DNA of 22,847 nucleotides, from positions 1-22,847 of IMG/VR virus record IMGVR_UViG_3300017527_000717. One strand, written 5' to 3'. The stretch is from a virus. Below, one piece after another: positions 16,160-22,847 of this stretch (position 1 is the first letter of the stretch; each line of letters begins with the position of its first letter). Below the pieces are notes generated by a model. It searched no databases and was not told where the DNA came from. It saw nothing but the letters and a program-made list of their open reading frames with translations. The position numbers and the translations under genes are program-made.

Positions 16160-17137
16160 CTAAAATAATAAAAAATTATAAGGTCTAATTTCAGTCATTT
16201 CATATTTATCAAAAATAGGTTCAGGCGATGAAGATAACGACGCAAGTTTATTCTCACGCCCTTTAAAATCTAATTTATCTAGAGGAGCATCGTAAAAATC
16301 GTTCAGTGTGACTAATCTTTTACTTATTACCATATTTTCCCGATTGCCTATTAATACACTTTTAATATACGCACTTGTAGTAATATCACGTATGTTAGCA
16401 AACCAATCTCTGATCCTGCCGTTATCATTAAGAAGTTGTACTGCAGTTTTAGGACCTATCCCTGCAACACCAGGTACATTATCACTGCTGTCTCCTACTA
16501 AACAAAGATAGTCAGATAAGAAATCTGGAGTTATTCCAAATTTCTCTTTTACTTTTTCAGTTGTGTATTCTACGTAATTACTATGAGAAGGTGTACATAC
16601 TGTTACGCGCTCATTAACCAATTGTAGCATATCCTTATCATTAGATATTATTACAATCTTAAAATCTTCAATTGTATTTTGTTTCTTCTCTAATATAGAT
16701 TTCACAAGTGATGCTATTACATCATCACCTTCATATCCTTTATCACTAGTATATTGAACCCATCCTAACCTAGAAATTGCTAATTGGATATCTTCTATTT
16801 GATCATCTAGCCCTTCTCTTGTGTTTTCATTTCTATGAGATTTGTACCCAGAATAGAGTTGCTTGCGTAATAAATTCTCTCTCTTATCACCCCAACAAAA
16901 ATAAAGATCAACAGGGGAATGTCGTTCTATTTGATTTTTTAACATCAAAAAGAAACCATGAAATGCCCCTTTCAATAAACCTGCAGTAGTCCTTAAAGTA
17001 TTCTTTTCACATGTAAAAGCATGGTAACCTATATGAGCTAAACTTTCAGCGTCAATAACAAAATATACATTTTGTGGATTACCTACTATTATCTCAGTTC
17101 CGGAAGGCTTGTTATTATTGATCTTGATGACTGGCAT
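16160..17137 (-). CDS. 5'-3' exonuclease / flap endonuclease (FEN)
   Basis: A 325-aa protein of the PIN-like FEN family. Metal-binding motifs are in order: VYFVIDAESL (Asp29), GYEGDDVIASL (Glu136, Asp138, Asp139), IISNDKDMLQLV (Asp167, Asp169) and CLVGDSSDNVPGVAGIGPKT (Asp216, Asp219), the last running into the helix-hairpin-helix DNA clamp. RKQLYSGYKSHR near residue 91 is the usual basic helical-arch region. The family removes RNA primers and 5' flaps in lagging-strand synthesis; here it is a separate gene, complementing a polymerase that lacks this domain. It overlaps the small gene upstream by 23 bases. The start ATG at 17137 has GAGAT upstream. No catalytic residue appears to be missing. 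Confidence 0.88.
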   Translation of the reverse strand: MPVIKINNNKPSGTEIIVGNPQNVYFVIDAESLAHIGYHAFTCEKNTLRTTAGLLKGAFHGFFLMLKNQIERHSPVDLYFCWGDKRENLLRKQLYSGYKSHRNENTREGLDDQIEDIQLAISRLGWVQYTSDKGYEGDDVIASLVKSILEKKQNTIEDFKIVIISNDKDMLQLVNERVTVCTPSHSNYVEYTTEKVKEKFGITPDFLSDYLCLVGDSSDNVPGVAGIGPKTAVQLLNDNGRIRDWFANIRDITTSAYIKSVLIGNRENMVISKRLVTLNDFYDAPLDKLDFKGRENKLASLSSSPEPIFDKYEMTEIRPYNFLLF

Positions 17138-17498
17138 CTTTTTCTATCTCATCATGAATTATTTTATTTTGGCTATCTAACTCTTCAATTGTTTTATCTA
17201 ATCTTCTAGCCAGTTCTGCTTTTATCATCAATTGCATCTTGCCGAGAAAATCTGCATCTTGGTTAGCTAAAAACTTGTCCCAATAAATATTATCGAAATT
17301 ATATATCTTTTTCTCCATTGCTTCCTGCATACGTAATACCATCATCAAAGGCCATCCAATAATATCATAGAACTCATCATTGAGCTCTTTAGTCATATTA
17401 TTGACTACATAAGCATCTTTATATTTGTCAGCAGATACTTTAAGCCTATTAAGTACCTCTTCAATAACTTCTCTTGCTTTATCTTCATTAAACGCCAT
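17115..17498 (-). CDS. Hypothetical 127-aa helical protein between polymerase and FEN genes
   Basis: I do not recognise this family. The protein is charged and almost entirely helical by composition (EDKAREVIEEVLNRLKVSAD near the N-terminus; DFLGKMQLMIKAELARRLDK near residue 83), with one hydrophobic Trp/Met patch (IIGWPLMMVLRMQEAM) and a possible C-terminal coiled coil. There is no zinc motif or nucleotide-binding loop. A clear AGGAG site precedes the ATG. Its last 23 bases overlap the FEN start. Placement between DNA polymerase and FEN suggests a replication accessory protein, but nothing in the sequence proves this. Confidence 0.55.
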   Translation of the reverse strand: MAFNEDKAREVIEEVLNRLKVSADKYKDAYVVNNMTKELNDEFYDIIGWPLMMVLRMQEAMEKKIYNFDNIYWDKFLANQDADFLGKMQLMIKAELARRLDKTIEELDSQNKIIHDEIEKDASHQDQ

Positions 17499-17551
17499 TA
17501 TTTCTCCTATACTTGCGCTATATGCGCTTTGTTTATTAAATGTGCTATAAT

Positions 17552-20209
17552 CTATGCTAATAGTCCATTTGCGACTATTTCTCTATTTTTCATGAGATTA
17601 TTATACACGACATTCCAGTCATCTGTAATATCTATTTCTTCTAAAGATCCCCAATGTGTACCTACTTGAAGTTCGGCAAGTAAAGGTACTATAATAGGTT
17701 CAAATGCTTCATCTTCAGGTTTTCTTTTCATCTCAACATGTATCAAAGCAAGTACTTCCTGAAGTTCATTATCCGGAATATTAAATATCAAAGAATCATA
17801 TACTGTAAGTACTAATCGTGTCTTTAATTCTTTTGCCCATAAATATCTATGTATTCTAATAGCTGCCATAAACGTTAAATCAGATGCAGCAGATTGGATA
17901 GGGGCGTTGATGCATTGTCTTTCAGCTTCTGCCATCTTATTACTATCCGAAGAAAGTATATCTTTTAATCTTCTTTTTCTTCCAAATAAACTTTTTGAAT
18001 AACCATCTACTCTAGTATGCGCGGTAGTAGTTCTAATCCATTTATATGCAGAAGGATATCTTCCAAAGAAAGCATTTATAATAACTTCGGCCTGTGTTTT
18101 TGAAATGCCTAACTGTTTAGCAACACTAGCTGAACCTCTTCCATACATCAATCCAAATACTACATTCTTAGCTGCCTGTCTTTCAGGTTTTATAACATCT
18201 GCTATAAGTTCTTCGTATACGTCGTCTGGGAGATTACCTTCGGGAATAACTTTCCCCTTCCCCGCTGCTGCCATCAACTTATGTATATCAATGCCCATAT
18301 TCAAATCATAAAGTGCTTGCTTATCTTTAGCATAATCTATCCACATACGAAATTCCGCTTGTGCTAAATCCGCTTCACATAACCAATTTATAGGCTGTCC
18401 AGGGATATCAGGATCACAACAAAAAATATCTTTAATATCATCAGCTGTTCCTGTGCGTGGGATATTATTAAGATTAGGATCTCTTGAAGAAGGTCTTCCA
18501 GTTACAGTACTATGTAACAAATAATTTGTATGTACTCTATTCTTTTCAGTTAATCTGCCTCTTATACCATCCAAAAAAGTACTTTTAAGATGGCTCAATG
18601 TCCTATACTTTGAAATAGATGCACAAAATTCATTCTTCTTAGCATATTCCTCTAATACTTCAGCATCTGTACATGCTCCTCCTGACTTTGTCTTTTTAAT
18701 TACAGGTAATTTCATCCTATCAATCAATAACTCTTTGAGTTGTTTAGGAGAATTAATATTAAATTCAAAATCAAGTAACTTTGGTTTCTTCGATAACCTC
18801 ATACTAAGATAATCTTCAAATGTAGGATGTCGTTTAACAAGCGTTTTTGATCTACTCCAATGTGCTTTTATTTCTTCCTTTACCTGATGTATACAGTCAT
18901 ATTCATATTGACGTACTTGAGGAACGTTTTTCACTACATCTAATTGAATTTCCATTCTGTCAGTGTAACTCTCGATAGTCTTTTCTAAATAAGGTACATC
19001 AATTGATACACCATTGTATTCAGTAGTTAATAAAACTTTACTTGTAGGAATCATAACCTTATTATGTACAAAAGATAATCCTTCTTCTTCAATTAAAGGA
19101 TTCATCGCCAAATATGCTCTTAATGTTACATCAGCATCAGCCGCAGCATAAGGATGTATCACATCCATTGGGATATCTTTATAGTTATCAATTTTATTTT
19201 CGTTCTTGTATTTTTCTAAAGGAGCATCATAGCCTCCTATATCAGTATATTCCCATGCCAATAATTCTAATCCATGTTTTTCGTTTTCATTGAGTAAATA
19301 ATGCATTAGCATAGTATCTGCAATAAAATTTCTAACATATATTTCATGTGTTATAAAACATTGTATATCATAACTGCCATTTTGAAATACCTTGCGACTT
19401 TTATTCTCCATGACTTCTTTTACTTTAGACCAGAAATAATATGAATCATCTTTAAAATATCTACTATCCAATAATACTGCGGAATGAGTCTCCCAAGAAA
19501 ATGAAATAATAAAAATCTCAGCTTCTAATGGATTCAATGATGTTGTCTCAGTATCGCACGACCATAAATCATGTGTATGTAATTTGTTTACAACCCAGTC
19601 TAATTGTGCTCTATTAGTTACGATGTGATAATCGACTGGCTCAGGTTTATCAACTGTTATTTTACCATCAATGAAATCCGCGACTTTCTTCATATCCTTT
19701 ACTATTTTAGATCTTTCAATTGGATTCACTTCAAGATATGAAGGAGAAAATGTAGGTAATACTTGGCATTTAAGTTCTGGATGTGTAACCATCTCTCCTC
19801 TTGCTTGGGTAATAGCGCCAAGAGCAGGGAATATAGTTTTAAGTGCAATACTTCCTAACGGTACTATCAATTCAGGTTTTAATTCCTCAATTTCCTTGTA
19901 CAAATATTTTGTACATGTATTTATTTCTTTTTTGCTAGGTGTTTGATTATCAGGAGGTCTACAATTTACAATGTATGCAATTCCTACAGTAGATAAATTA
20001 ATATTTACTTCTGTGCATATCTGTCTAAATTTTTTACCTGCAGGCCCACAAAAATAAGATTGTTTACTACTATCTTCTTTACCGGGCTTATCATCTATTA
20101 ATAAAACCTTTGCACCTTCAGGCAATCTAGAAGGAACAACTCTAGATAATTCATTACCTAGTTTACAATCCCGGCATGCACGATCATGGTGTGATTTAAG
20201 TAACTCCAT
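17552..20209 (-). CDS. Family A DNA polymerase with N-terminal UDG-like domain and 3'-5' exonuclease
   Basis: The 885-aa protein has three parts. Residues 1-180 resemble family 4 uracil-DNA glycosylase (SPO1 polymerase-related): CRDCKLG (Cys12, Cys15), VNCRPPDNQTP (Cys83) and Cys99 could form the Fe-S site, but the GE(A/G)PG motif reads DDKPG and the catalytic HP motif reads FSPSYL (Ser155), so the glycosylase is probably inactive. Residues about 200-365 are the proofreading exonuclease: SCDTETTSLN (Asp219, Glu221), NGSYD (Asp281), YAAADAD (Tyr354, Asp358). Residues about 560-885 are the polymerase: TVTGRPSS, motif A CEADLAQAEFR (Asp614), motif B RQAAKNVVFGLMYG (Arg677, Lys681, Tyr689) and motif C VYDS (Asp805), where VHDE is usual. 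It shares one base with the gene before it (TAATG). This is the likely replicative polymerase of the phage. Confidence 0.92.
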   Translation of the reverse strand: MELLKSHHDRACRDCKLGNELSRVVPSRLPEGAKVLLIDDKPGKEDSSKQSYFCGPAGKKFRQICTEVNINLSTVGIAYIVNCRPPDNQTPSKKEINTCTKYLYKEIEELKPELIVPLGSIALKTIFPALGAITQARGEMVTHPELKCQVLPTFSPSYLEVNPIERSKIVKDMKKVADFIDGKITVDKPEPVDYHIVTNRAQLDWVVNKLHTHDLWSCDTETTSLNPLEAEIFIISFSWETHSAVLLDSRYFKDDSYYFWSKVKEVMENKSRKVFQNGSYDIQCFITHEIYVRNFIADTMLMHYLLNENEKHGLELLAWEYTDIGGYDAPLEKYKNENKIDNYKDIPMDVIHPYAAADADVTLRAYLAMNPLIEEEGLSFVHNKVMIPTSKVLLTTEYNGVSIDVPYLEKTIESYTDRMEIQLDVVKNVPQVRQYEYDCIHQVKEEIKAHWSRSKTLVKRHPTFEDYLSMRLSKKPKLLDFEFNINSPKQLKELLIDRMKLPVIKKTKSGGACTDAEVLEEYAKKNEFCASISKYRTLSHLKSTFLDGIRGRLTEKNRVHTNYLLHSTVTGRPSSRDPNLNNIPRTGTADDIKDIFCCDPDIPGQPINWLCEADLAQAEFRMWIDYAKDKQALYDLNMGIDIHKLMAAAGKGKVIPEGNLPDDVYEELIADVIKPERQAAKNVVFGLMYGRGSASVAKQLGISKTQAEVIINAFFGRYPSAYKWIRTTTAHTRVDGYSKSLFGRKRRLKDILSSDSNKMAEAERQCINAPIQSAASDLTFMAAIRIHRYLWAKELKTRLVLTVYDSLIFNIPDNELQEVLALIHVEMKRKPEDEAFEPIIVPLLAELQVGTHWGSLEEIDITDDWNVVYNNLMKNREIVANGLLA

Positions 20210-20970
20210 TAAACCTCACATAGCTCTTTTAAATATAGGATATTCTCACCTGCTAATTTCTTAATCTCTGTAGGGGCTATCCAATCAATTGGAGCACGTA
20301 CTCCAAGAGGCCAATCGTTCTCTATCAATGCCATTCCTTTATGTGCTGCTGATATTGGTAAAGATGTATCAATTGAAGAAATCTGATTGAACTTCATAAG
20401 GTCTAAAATTTCATAAGGATTAGGTAATCCTAATATATGGATAAGTAAATCATGTTCTTCGCACGTTTCAATAATATTAGTCTTTCTAAAAAGTGTAGGG
20501 CGGTAAAACATATGATAAGGAACCCCAATTGTTCTAATTGGATGTTTTTTAGATTGCCTTATATAATATTCCAGGCAAAATAAATAATCATTTATACTCT
20601 CACCTTGTAATACTCCCATATAACTAGGTACATTCAATTCTGTTAATGCCCTATGTAAAAATTCATCTGACATTGCAATAGTTGTACGCGCATCGTTTAT
20701 AGCATCAGGTAATACTACTTGGTCAGGCTTTAATGATTTAACTATCTCAGAATAATCAGCAAACTCCATGCTTTTACCATTTTCGAATGCTCCATTATCT
20801 AATATCATGAAACGTGATTGTTCACTTTTTCGAAGTTGTTTATAAAAAGCATCGTACGAATCATTATCCTCACAATAACTTGCTATAACAAAATCATAGT
20901 CTGTAAGGCAGAATTGATGAAATAAAGATACTGGCAATTCTACAGCTAGTGGTAATGCGGATTTTCGCAT
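20209..20970 (-). CDS. TGT-like (queuine/DpdA-type) base transglycosylase-like protein
   Basis: A 253-aa protein whose motifs follow tRNA-guanine transglycosylase (TIM barrel) order: MILDNGAFE (Asp58; TGT DSGGF), PDAIND (Asp89), GVLQGES (TGT G.VQG), TIGVPYH (TGT IGG), HILGLPNPYE (TGT LMG.G.P) and SIDTSLPISAAH (Asp201; TGT FDCV.PTR, the nucleophile). The C-terminal CxCxxC zinc site of tRNA enzymes is missing. Phage relatives without it, such as DpdA, swap guanine for 7-deazaguanines in DNA, so genome modification is the leading guess, though tRNA or unknown targets remain possible. The start is ATG 20970 with AGGAG five bases upstream; an in-frame upstream ATG at 21051 is rejected because it lies before a terminator hairpin. 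Its stop overlaps the polymerase ATG. Confidence 0.6.
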   Translation of the reverse strand: MRKSALPLAVELPVSLFHQFCLTDYDFVIASYCEDNDSYDAFYKQLRKSEQSRFMILDNGAFENGKSMEFADYSEIVKSLKPDQVVLPDAINDARTTIAMSDEFLHRALTELNVPSYMGVLQGESINDYLFCLEYYIRQSKKHPIRTIGVPYHMFYRPTLFRKTNIIETCEEHDLLIHILGLPNPYEILDLMKFNQISSIDTSLPISAAHKGMALIENDWPLGVRAPIDWIAPTEIKKLAGENILYLKELCEV

Positions 20971-20980
20971 ATTAACTCCT

Positions 20981-21010
20981 ATTAATTTAATAAATTTATA
21001 ATACACGTAT
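20981..21010 (-). promoter_or_regulatory. Candidate promoter after terminator
   Basis: Just downstream of the strong terminator, the minus strand reads ATACGTGTATTATAAATTTA. TATTAT or TATAAA could be a -10 box, and a similar CGTGTATATAAT stretch lies before the preceding gene. No convincing -35 box is seen. A promoter is expected here because the gene that follows would otherwise rely on read-through. Confidence 0.3.
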
Positions 21011-21013
21011 AAT

Positions 21014-21041
21014 AAAAAAGCCCAGTACAATACCGGGCTTT
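21014..21041 (-). terminator. Intrinsic terminator
   Basis: On the minus strand, AAAGCCCGGTATTGTACTGGGCTTT (21041-21017) forms an 11-bp stem with one G-U wobble and a TTG loop, followed by TTT to complete a six-T run (21019-21014). It lies 22 bases after the stop of the 209-aa gene, and the opposite strand lacks a comparable T-run, so it ends right-to-left transcription from the sigma-like operon. Confidence 0.85.
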
Positions 21042-21063
21042 CAAAGGTCAATAAATAGAATGT

Positions 21064-21693
21064 TTATTTAGATGTTTTTTCTGTCAGGTGTGCAGGCACT
21101 TCTTTTTTATCTTTTTCCAATTTCTTAATCAAATTATACTTCCTTGGTCCTCTGATCTGACGTATAAGATTTACTCTCTCAGGTGCGCCCACCCCTATAT
21201 CATCATGAGCTGTTATAACAGCATCAGCTATATCTTCTGCGGATTTCCCTTCCATAAGTAATGGATTAATAATCCCAGACATGTTGATCTTTTTTGATTT
21301 GTCCATCTCTTCTGCTTTCTTTATTGTTGTTTTCTTTTCTTCTTTAATTTCTGTTACAGATGTTGTTTCAGGAGATTCAGTAATAGTTTCAGGAGATGCA
21401 GTAATAGTTTCAGGAGATGCAGTTTCTACTTTTGCAGAAGGTATATGAAGATTTTTATCATATGCAATAAGCTCAGTAGTACCAGATATATTCAAATGTT
21501 TATTCTCGTCATTAGTTTCACTTTCAACGGTAACGCTTGTGCATCCTAAATTAGTTCCGTTCACTTTAACTACCTTTATCTTATATAGCATACCTACAGT
21601 TAAATATTCCTTACCGACTTCTGCGTCTCGCGCCATCAAACGTGGGTAAGTGTCTGACATTTTTAAACGATCCGCTTTTTCTTTTTCATCCAT
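21064..21693 (-). CDS. Hypothetical 209-aa protein with repeat-bearing linker
   Basis: I do not recognise a named family. Residues about 20-85 look like a small beta barrel (AEVGKEYLTVGMLYKIKVVK, then a strand-rich part ending STTELIAYD-like), an SH3-like pattern. Residues about 88-130 are a low-complexity linker with three copies of SPETIT/SPETTS, encoded by 21-bp repeats, then Lys/Glu-rich sequence. Residues about 135-209 are helical with a conserved-looking segment (MSGIINPLLMEGKSAEDIAD, GAPERVNLIRQIRGPRKYNL) that could bind nucleic acid. The ATG has AAGGAA upstream. A strong terminator follows. It lies between the sigma-like gene and the TGT-like gene; a regulatory or DNA-binding role is possible but unproven. 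Confidence 0.6.
   Translation of the reverse strand: MDEKEKADRLKMSDTYPRLMARDAEVGKEYLTVGMLYKIKVVKVNGTNLGCTSVTVESETNDENKHLNISGTTELIAYDKNLHIPSAKVETASPETITASPETITESPETTSVTEIKEEKKTTIKKAEEMDKSKKINMSGIINPLLMEGKSAEDIADAVITAHDDIGVGAPERVNLIRQIRGPRKYNLIKKLEKDKKEVPAHLTEKTSK
21365..21427 (-). repeat. Three 21-bp in-frame tandem repeats (SPETIT linker)
   Basis: Units at 21365-21385, 21386-21406 and 21407-21427 are near copies (the first two differ at one base). They encode the Ser-Pro-Glu-Thr-rich linker of the 209-aa protein. The 21-bp unit length matches the repeat in the tape measure gene, although the sequences are unrelated. Confidence 0.85.
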
Positions 21694-21720
21694 GTTTTAT
21701 ATTTCCTTAAATTTCATTAA

Positions 21721-21742
21721 TAATTATATACACGATAATTCC
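21721..21742 (-). promoter_or_regulatory. Candidate promoter upstream of the 209-aa gene
   Basis: In the 52-base gap between the sigma-like gene and the 209-aa gene, the minus strand reads ATTATCGTGTATATAATTAT. TATAAT at 21728-21723 is a perfect -10 consensus. The CGTGTAT core is shared with the candidate promoter near 21005. The -35 position (about 21746-21751) shows no consensus. AT-rich sequence makes chance matches common. Confidence 0.3.
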
Positions 21743-21745
21743 TGT

Positions 21746-22753
21746 TTACGAGCTCCCTACTACTTGCATAAGATTTTGGCGTAATCTTGATGGCTGCATA
21801 TTTATACTCTTAGCAGCTGCCGTGAGTGACTCTCCATCAAGAATCATGCGTATAGATGCGCGTAATTTAGATTCTTGCTTTTTTAAATGTTCAGGCATTT
21901 GTAAATGTTCTAAATCAATATCAAAATCCTGGAGAACGCCTGTCGAATCATCTGACAACACATCAAGTAATACACTCTCTTCGCCGCTCCCTGAATTTTT
22001 ACTAATCGGTGCAAAAATACTTTTAGCTTTATGATTAGTCATTGTTCTTGCACAATTCTTATTACTCCATACAAATACAGTGCCATCTTTCAATTTATCA
22101 TGCGCTTTACGTGCTTTTAATATTGCTTGTTTATCCTTCTTAAAGAATAGATCTAAAAATTGGTCATACATAAAATCTATAAACATTGGAGGGCGTTTCA
22201 TACCTTCAATTTTATCTTGATAAGCATCCCAAAATCTTTCATCATAATTATTAGTATCTAACCAATTCGTAAAATCTCCCTCTTCTTTATAAACACCTCT
22301 TCTTCTTGCGGAAGTTGTTAATATATTATTAACAATTAATTTAAAGAAAATTGAAAATTTCTGACCACTAGGTTTCGGCCCCCAAAACCTTAATACGAAA
22401 AAACTCTGATATTTAATATCAGCTACATCATTCTGTACTTCGAAATCCTGAAAGTTATTTGACTTATGACTATACATAGATGCTTTTGTAGCATACATCA
22501 CTAAGTGCTTCCATAATTTTTCAAATATTAAACCATCAACTTCATAAACTGTTTTTGTCTGTCCTTTTTTAGCTCCCTTATAATAAGTGCGCACAGGAGA
22601 TGCATATTTCTTTTTTAAACCCTCTTCCGAAGATATTCTATCTTCTTGGTATTTAAAAAATCTATTACGTTCGGCGGGTTTCATTTCGCGGCAGGCTTTA
22701 AGAGATAAGATATCAATTTCGGTCATTAATAAAGCTATCTGTTCTGGTTGCAT
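21746..22753 (-). CDS. Putative phage RNA polymerase sigma-like factor
   Basis: A 335-aa protein with a divergent sigma-70 layout. Residues about 102-153 (DFEVQNDVADIKYQSFFVLR, then KFSIFFKLIVNNILTTSARR) resemble sigma region 2, in which an acidic helix is followed by KFSTY-like sequence and a helix ending in Arg. Residues about 297-330 (IRMILDGESLTAAAKSINMQ, PSRLRQNL) look like a helix-turn-helix comparable to region 4. The middle (about 155-290) is not recognisable. Region 1.1 is absent. Phages such as SPO1 encode such factors to redirect host RNA polymerase to middle or late promoters. The ATG has AAAGGG upstream. Sequence support is by eye only, so an unrelated HTH protein is possible. 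It is the first gene of the transcribed order in this window. Confidence 0.5.
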   Translation of the reverse strand: MQPEQIALLMTEIDILSLKACREMKPAERNRFFKYQEDRISSEEGLKKKYASPVRTYYKGAKKGQTKTVYEVDGLIFEKLWKHLVMYATKASMYSHKSNNFQDFEVQNDVADIKYQSFFVLRFWGPKPSGQKFSIFFKLIVNNILTTSARRRGVYKEEGDFTNWLDTNNYDERFWDAYQDKIEGMKRPPMFIDFMYDQFLDLFFKKDKQAILKARKAHDKLKDGTVFVWSNKNCARTMTNHKAKSIFAPISKNSGSGEESVLLDVLSDDSTGVLQDFDIDLEHLQMPEHLKKQESKLRASIRMILDGESLTAAAKSINMQPSRLRQNLMQVVGSS

Positions 22754-22847
22754 TAATTACGCCCTTTCTTTATTTGTTATTTTAATCATTGAATTAAATA
22801 TACAAACATAGCACTGAAAAGTCCCGGCAAAATTTTGCCCCAATATA
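22754..22847. promoter_or_regulatory. Upstream region of the sigma-like gene
   Basis: These 94 bases hold no gene. On the minus strand a perfect 14-bp palindrome GGCAAAATTTTGCC (22839-22826) is followed about 24 bases later by TTTGTATATTTAAT, where TATATT (22802-22797) could be a -10 box. No convincing -35 box is present. The palindrome could be an operator; it lacks the T-run of a terminator. Confidence 0.3.
22826..22839. repeat. Perfect 14-bp palindrome
   Basis: GGCAAAATTTTGCC reads the same on both strands. It lies about 73 bases upstream of the sigma-like gene start, next to GGG. A dimeric repressor or activator site would look like this, but no partner site is visible elsewhere in the window. 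Confidence 0.4.

Noticed and set aside
17514-17530. GCGC-ATATA-GCGC inverted repeat before the 127-aa gene as a terminator
   Set aside because: The stem is only about four GC pairs plus weak AT pairs and no T-run follows it.
17600-17612. CGTGTATAATAAT on the minus strand as a promoter for the 127-aa gene
   Set aside because: It lies in the polymerase coding sequence (VVYNNL codons) and is over 100 bases from the next start; AT-rich codons explain it.
20971-21051. Upstream ATG at 21051 giving a 280-aa TGT-like protein with a hydrophobic N-terminus
   Set aside because: The extra 27 codons run through the terminator hairpin and AT-rich gap, with no good ribosome binding site. ATG 20970 has AGGAG at proper spacing.
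21365-21427. Short direct repeats considered as CRISPR or origin iterons
   Set aside because: Units are contiguous without spacers, in frame and inside a coding linker.

Overview
The window is a gene-dense segment of an AT-rich, tailed double-stranded DNA phage genome. It has a contractile tail, because tail sheath and tail tube genes sit next to each other. Every gene I can support is on the minus strand. Plus-strand reading frames are shadows. I see no rRNA, tRNA, CRISPR array, insertion sequence, integrase or host housekeeping gene. The host cannot be named from this sequence, but peptidoglycan amidase domains on tail-locus proteins and ordinary AGGAG-type ribosome binding sites point to a bacterium. 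The uracil-DNA-glycosylase-like domain fused to a family A DNA polymerase recalls large SPO1-like myophages; this is a likeness of content, not a classification.

In transcription order (right to left) there are two blocks. The regulatory and replication block (22847 to 14346) has a sigma-factor-like protein, an SH3-like protein with a repeat-bearing linker, and a strong intrinsic terminator. Then come a tRNA-guanine-transglycosylase-like protein (candidate DNA base-modifying enzyme), UDG-like/DNA polymerase A, a small helical protein, a 5'-3' exonuclease (FEN), two small overlapping ORFs (one a 54-residue putative membrane protein missed by simple ORF calling), an RNA ligase and a DnaG-like primase core. 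The polymerase, exonuclease and primase together form most of a replication and repair set; helicase and single-strand-binding protein must lie outside the window. Many of these genes overlap by 1 to 29 bases, as expected for translationally coupled operons.

The structural block (14272 to 1) runs in canonical myovirus order: sheath, tube, two overlapping chaperone-position ORFs, tape measure, baseplate-like protein, an unrecognised two-domain protein, a hub-like protein, then receptor- or cell-wall-facing proteins. The last group holds a duplicated amidase domain: a short stand-alone copy (202 aa) and a long copy (more than 827 aa, running off the left edge) with an Ig-like domain and tandem lectin-like domains. 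Between the copies lie a 141-aa protein and a 399-aa protein that is itself an internal tandem duplication. A terminator-like hairpin between tube and chaperone genes may help keep sheath and tube transcripts in excess.

The most interesting points are the TGT/DpdA-like gene directly upstream of a polymerase whose UDG-like domain appears to have lost its catalytic residues, the amidase duplication with a lectin-bearing copy, the 62-base overlap of the chaperone-position genes, the unlisted 54-aa gene, and 21-bp in-frame minisatellites in two unrelated genes.
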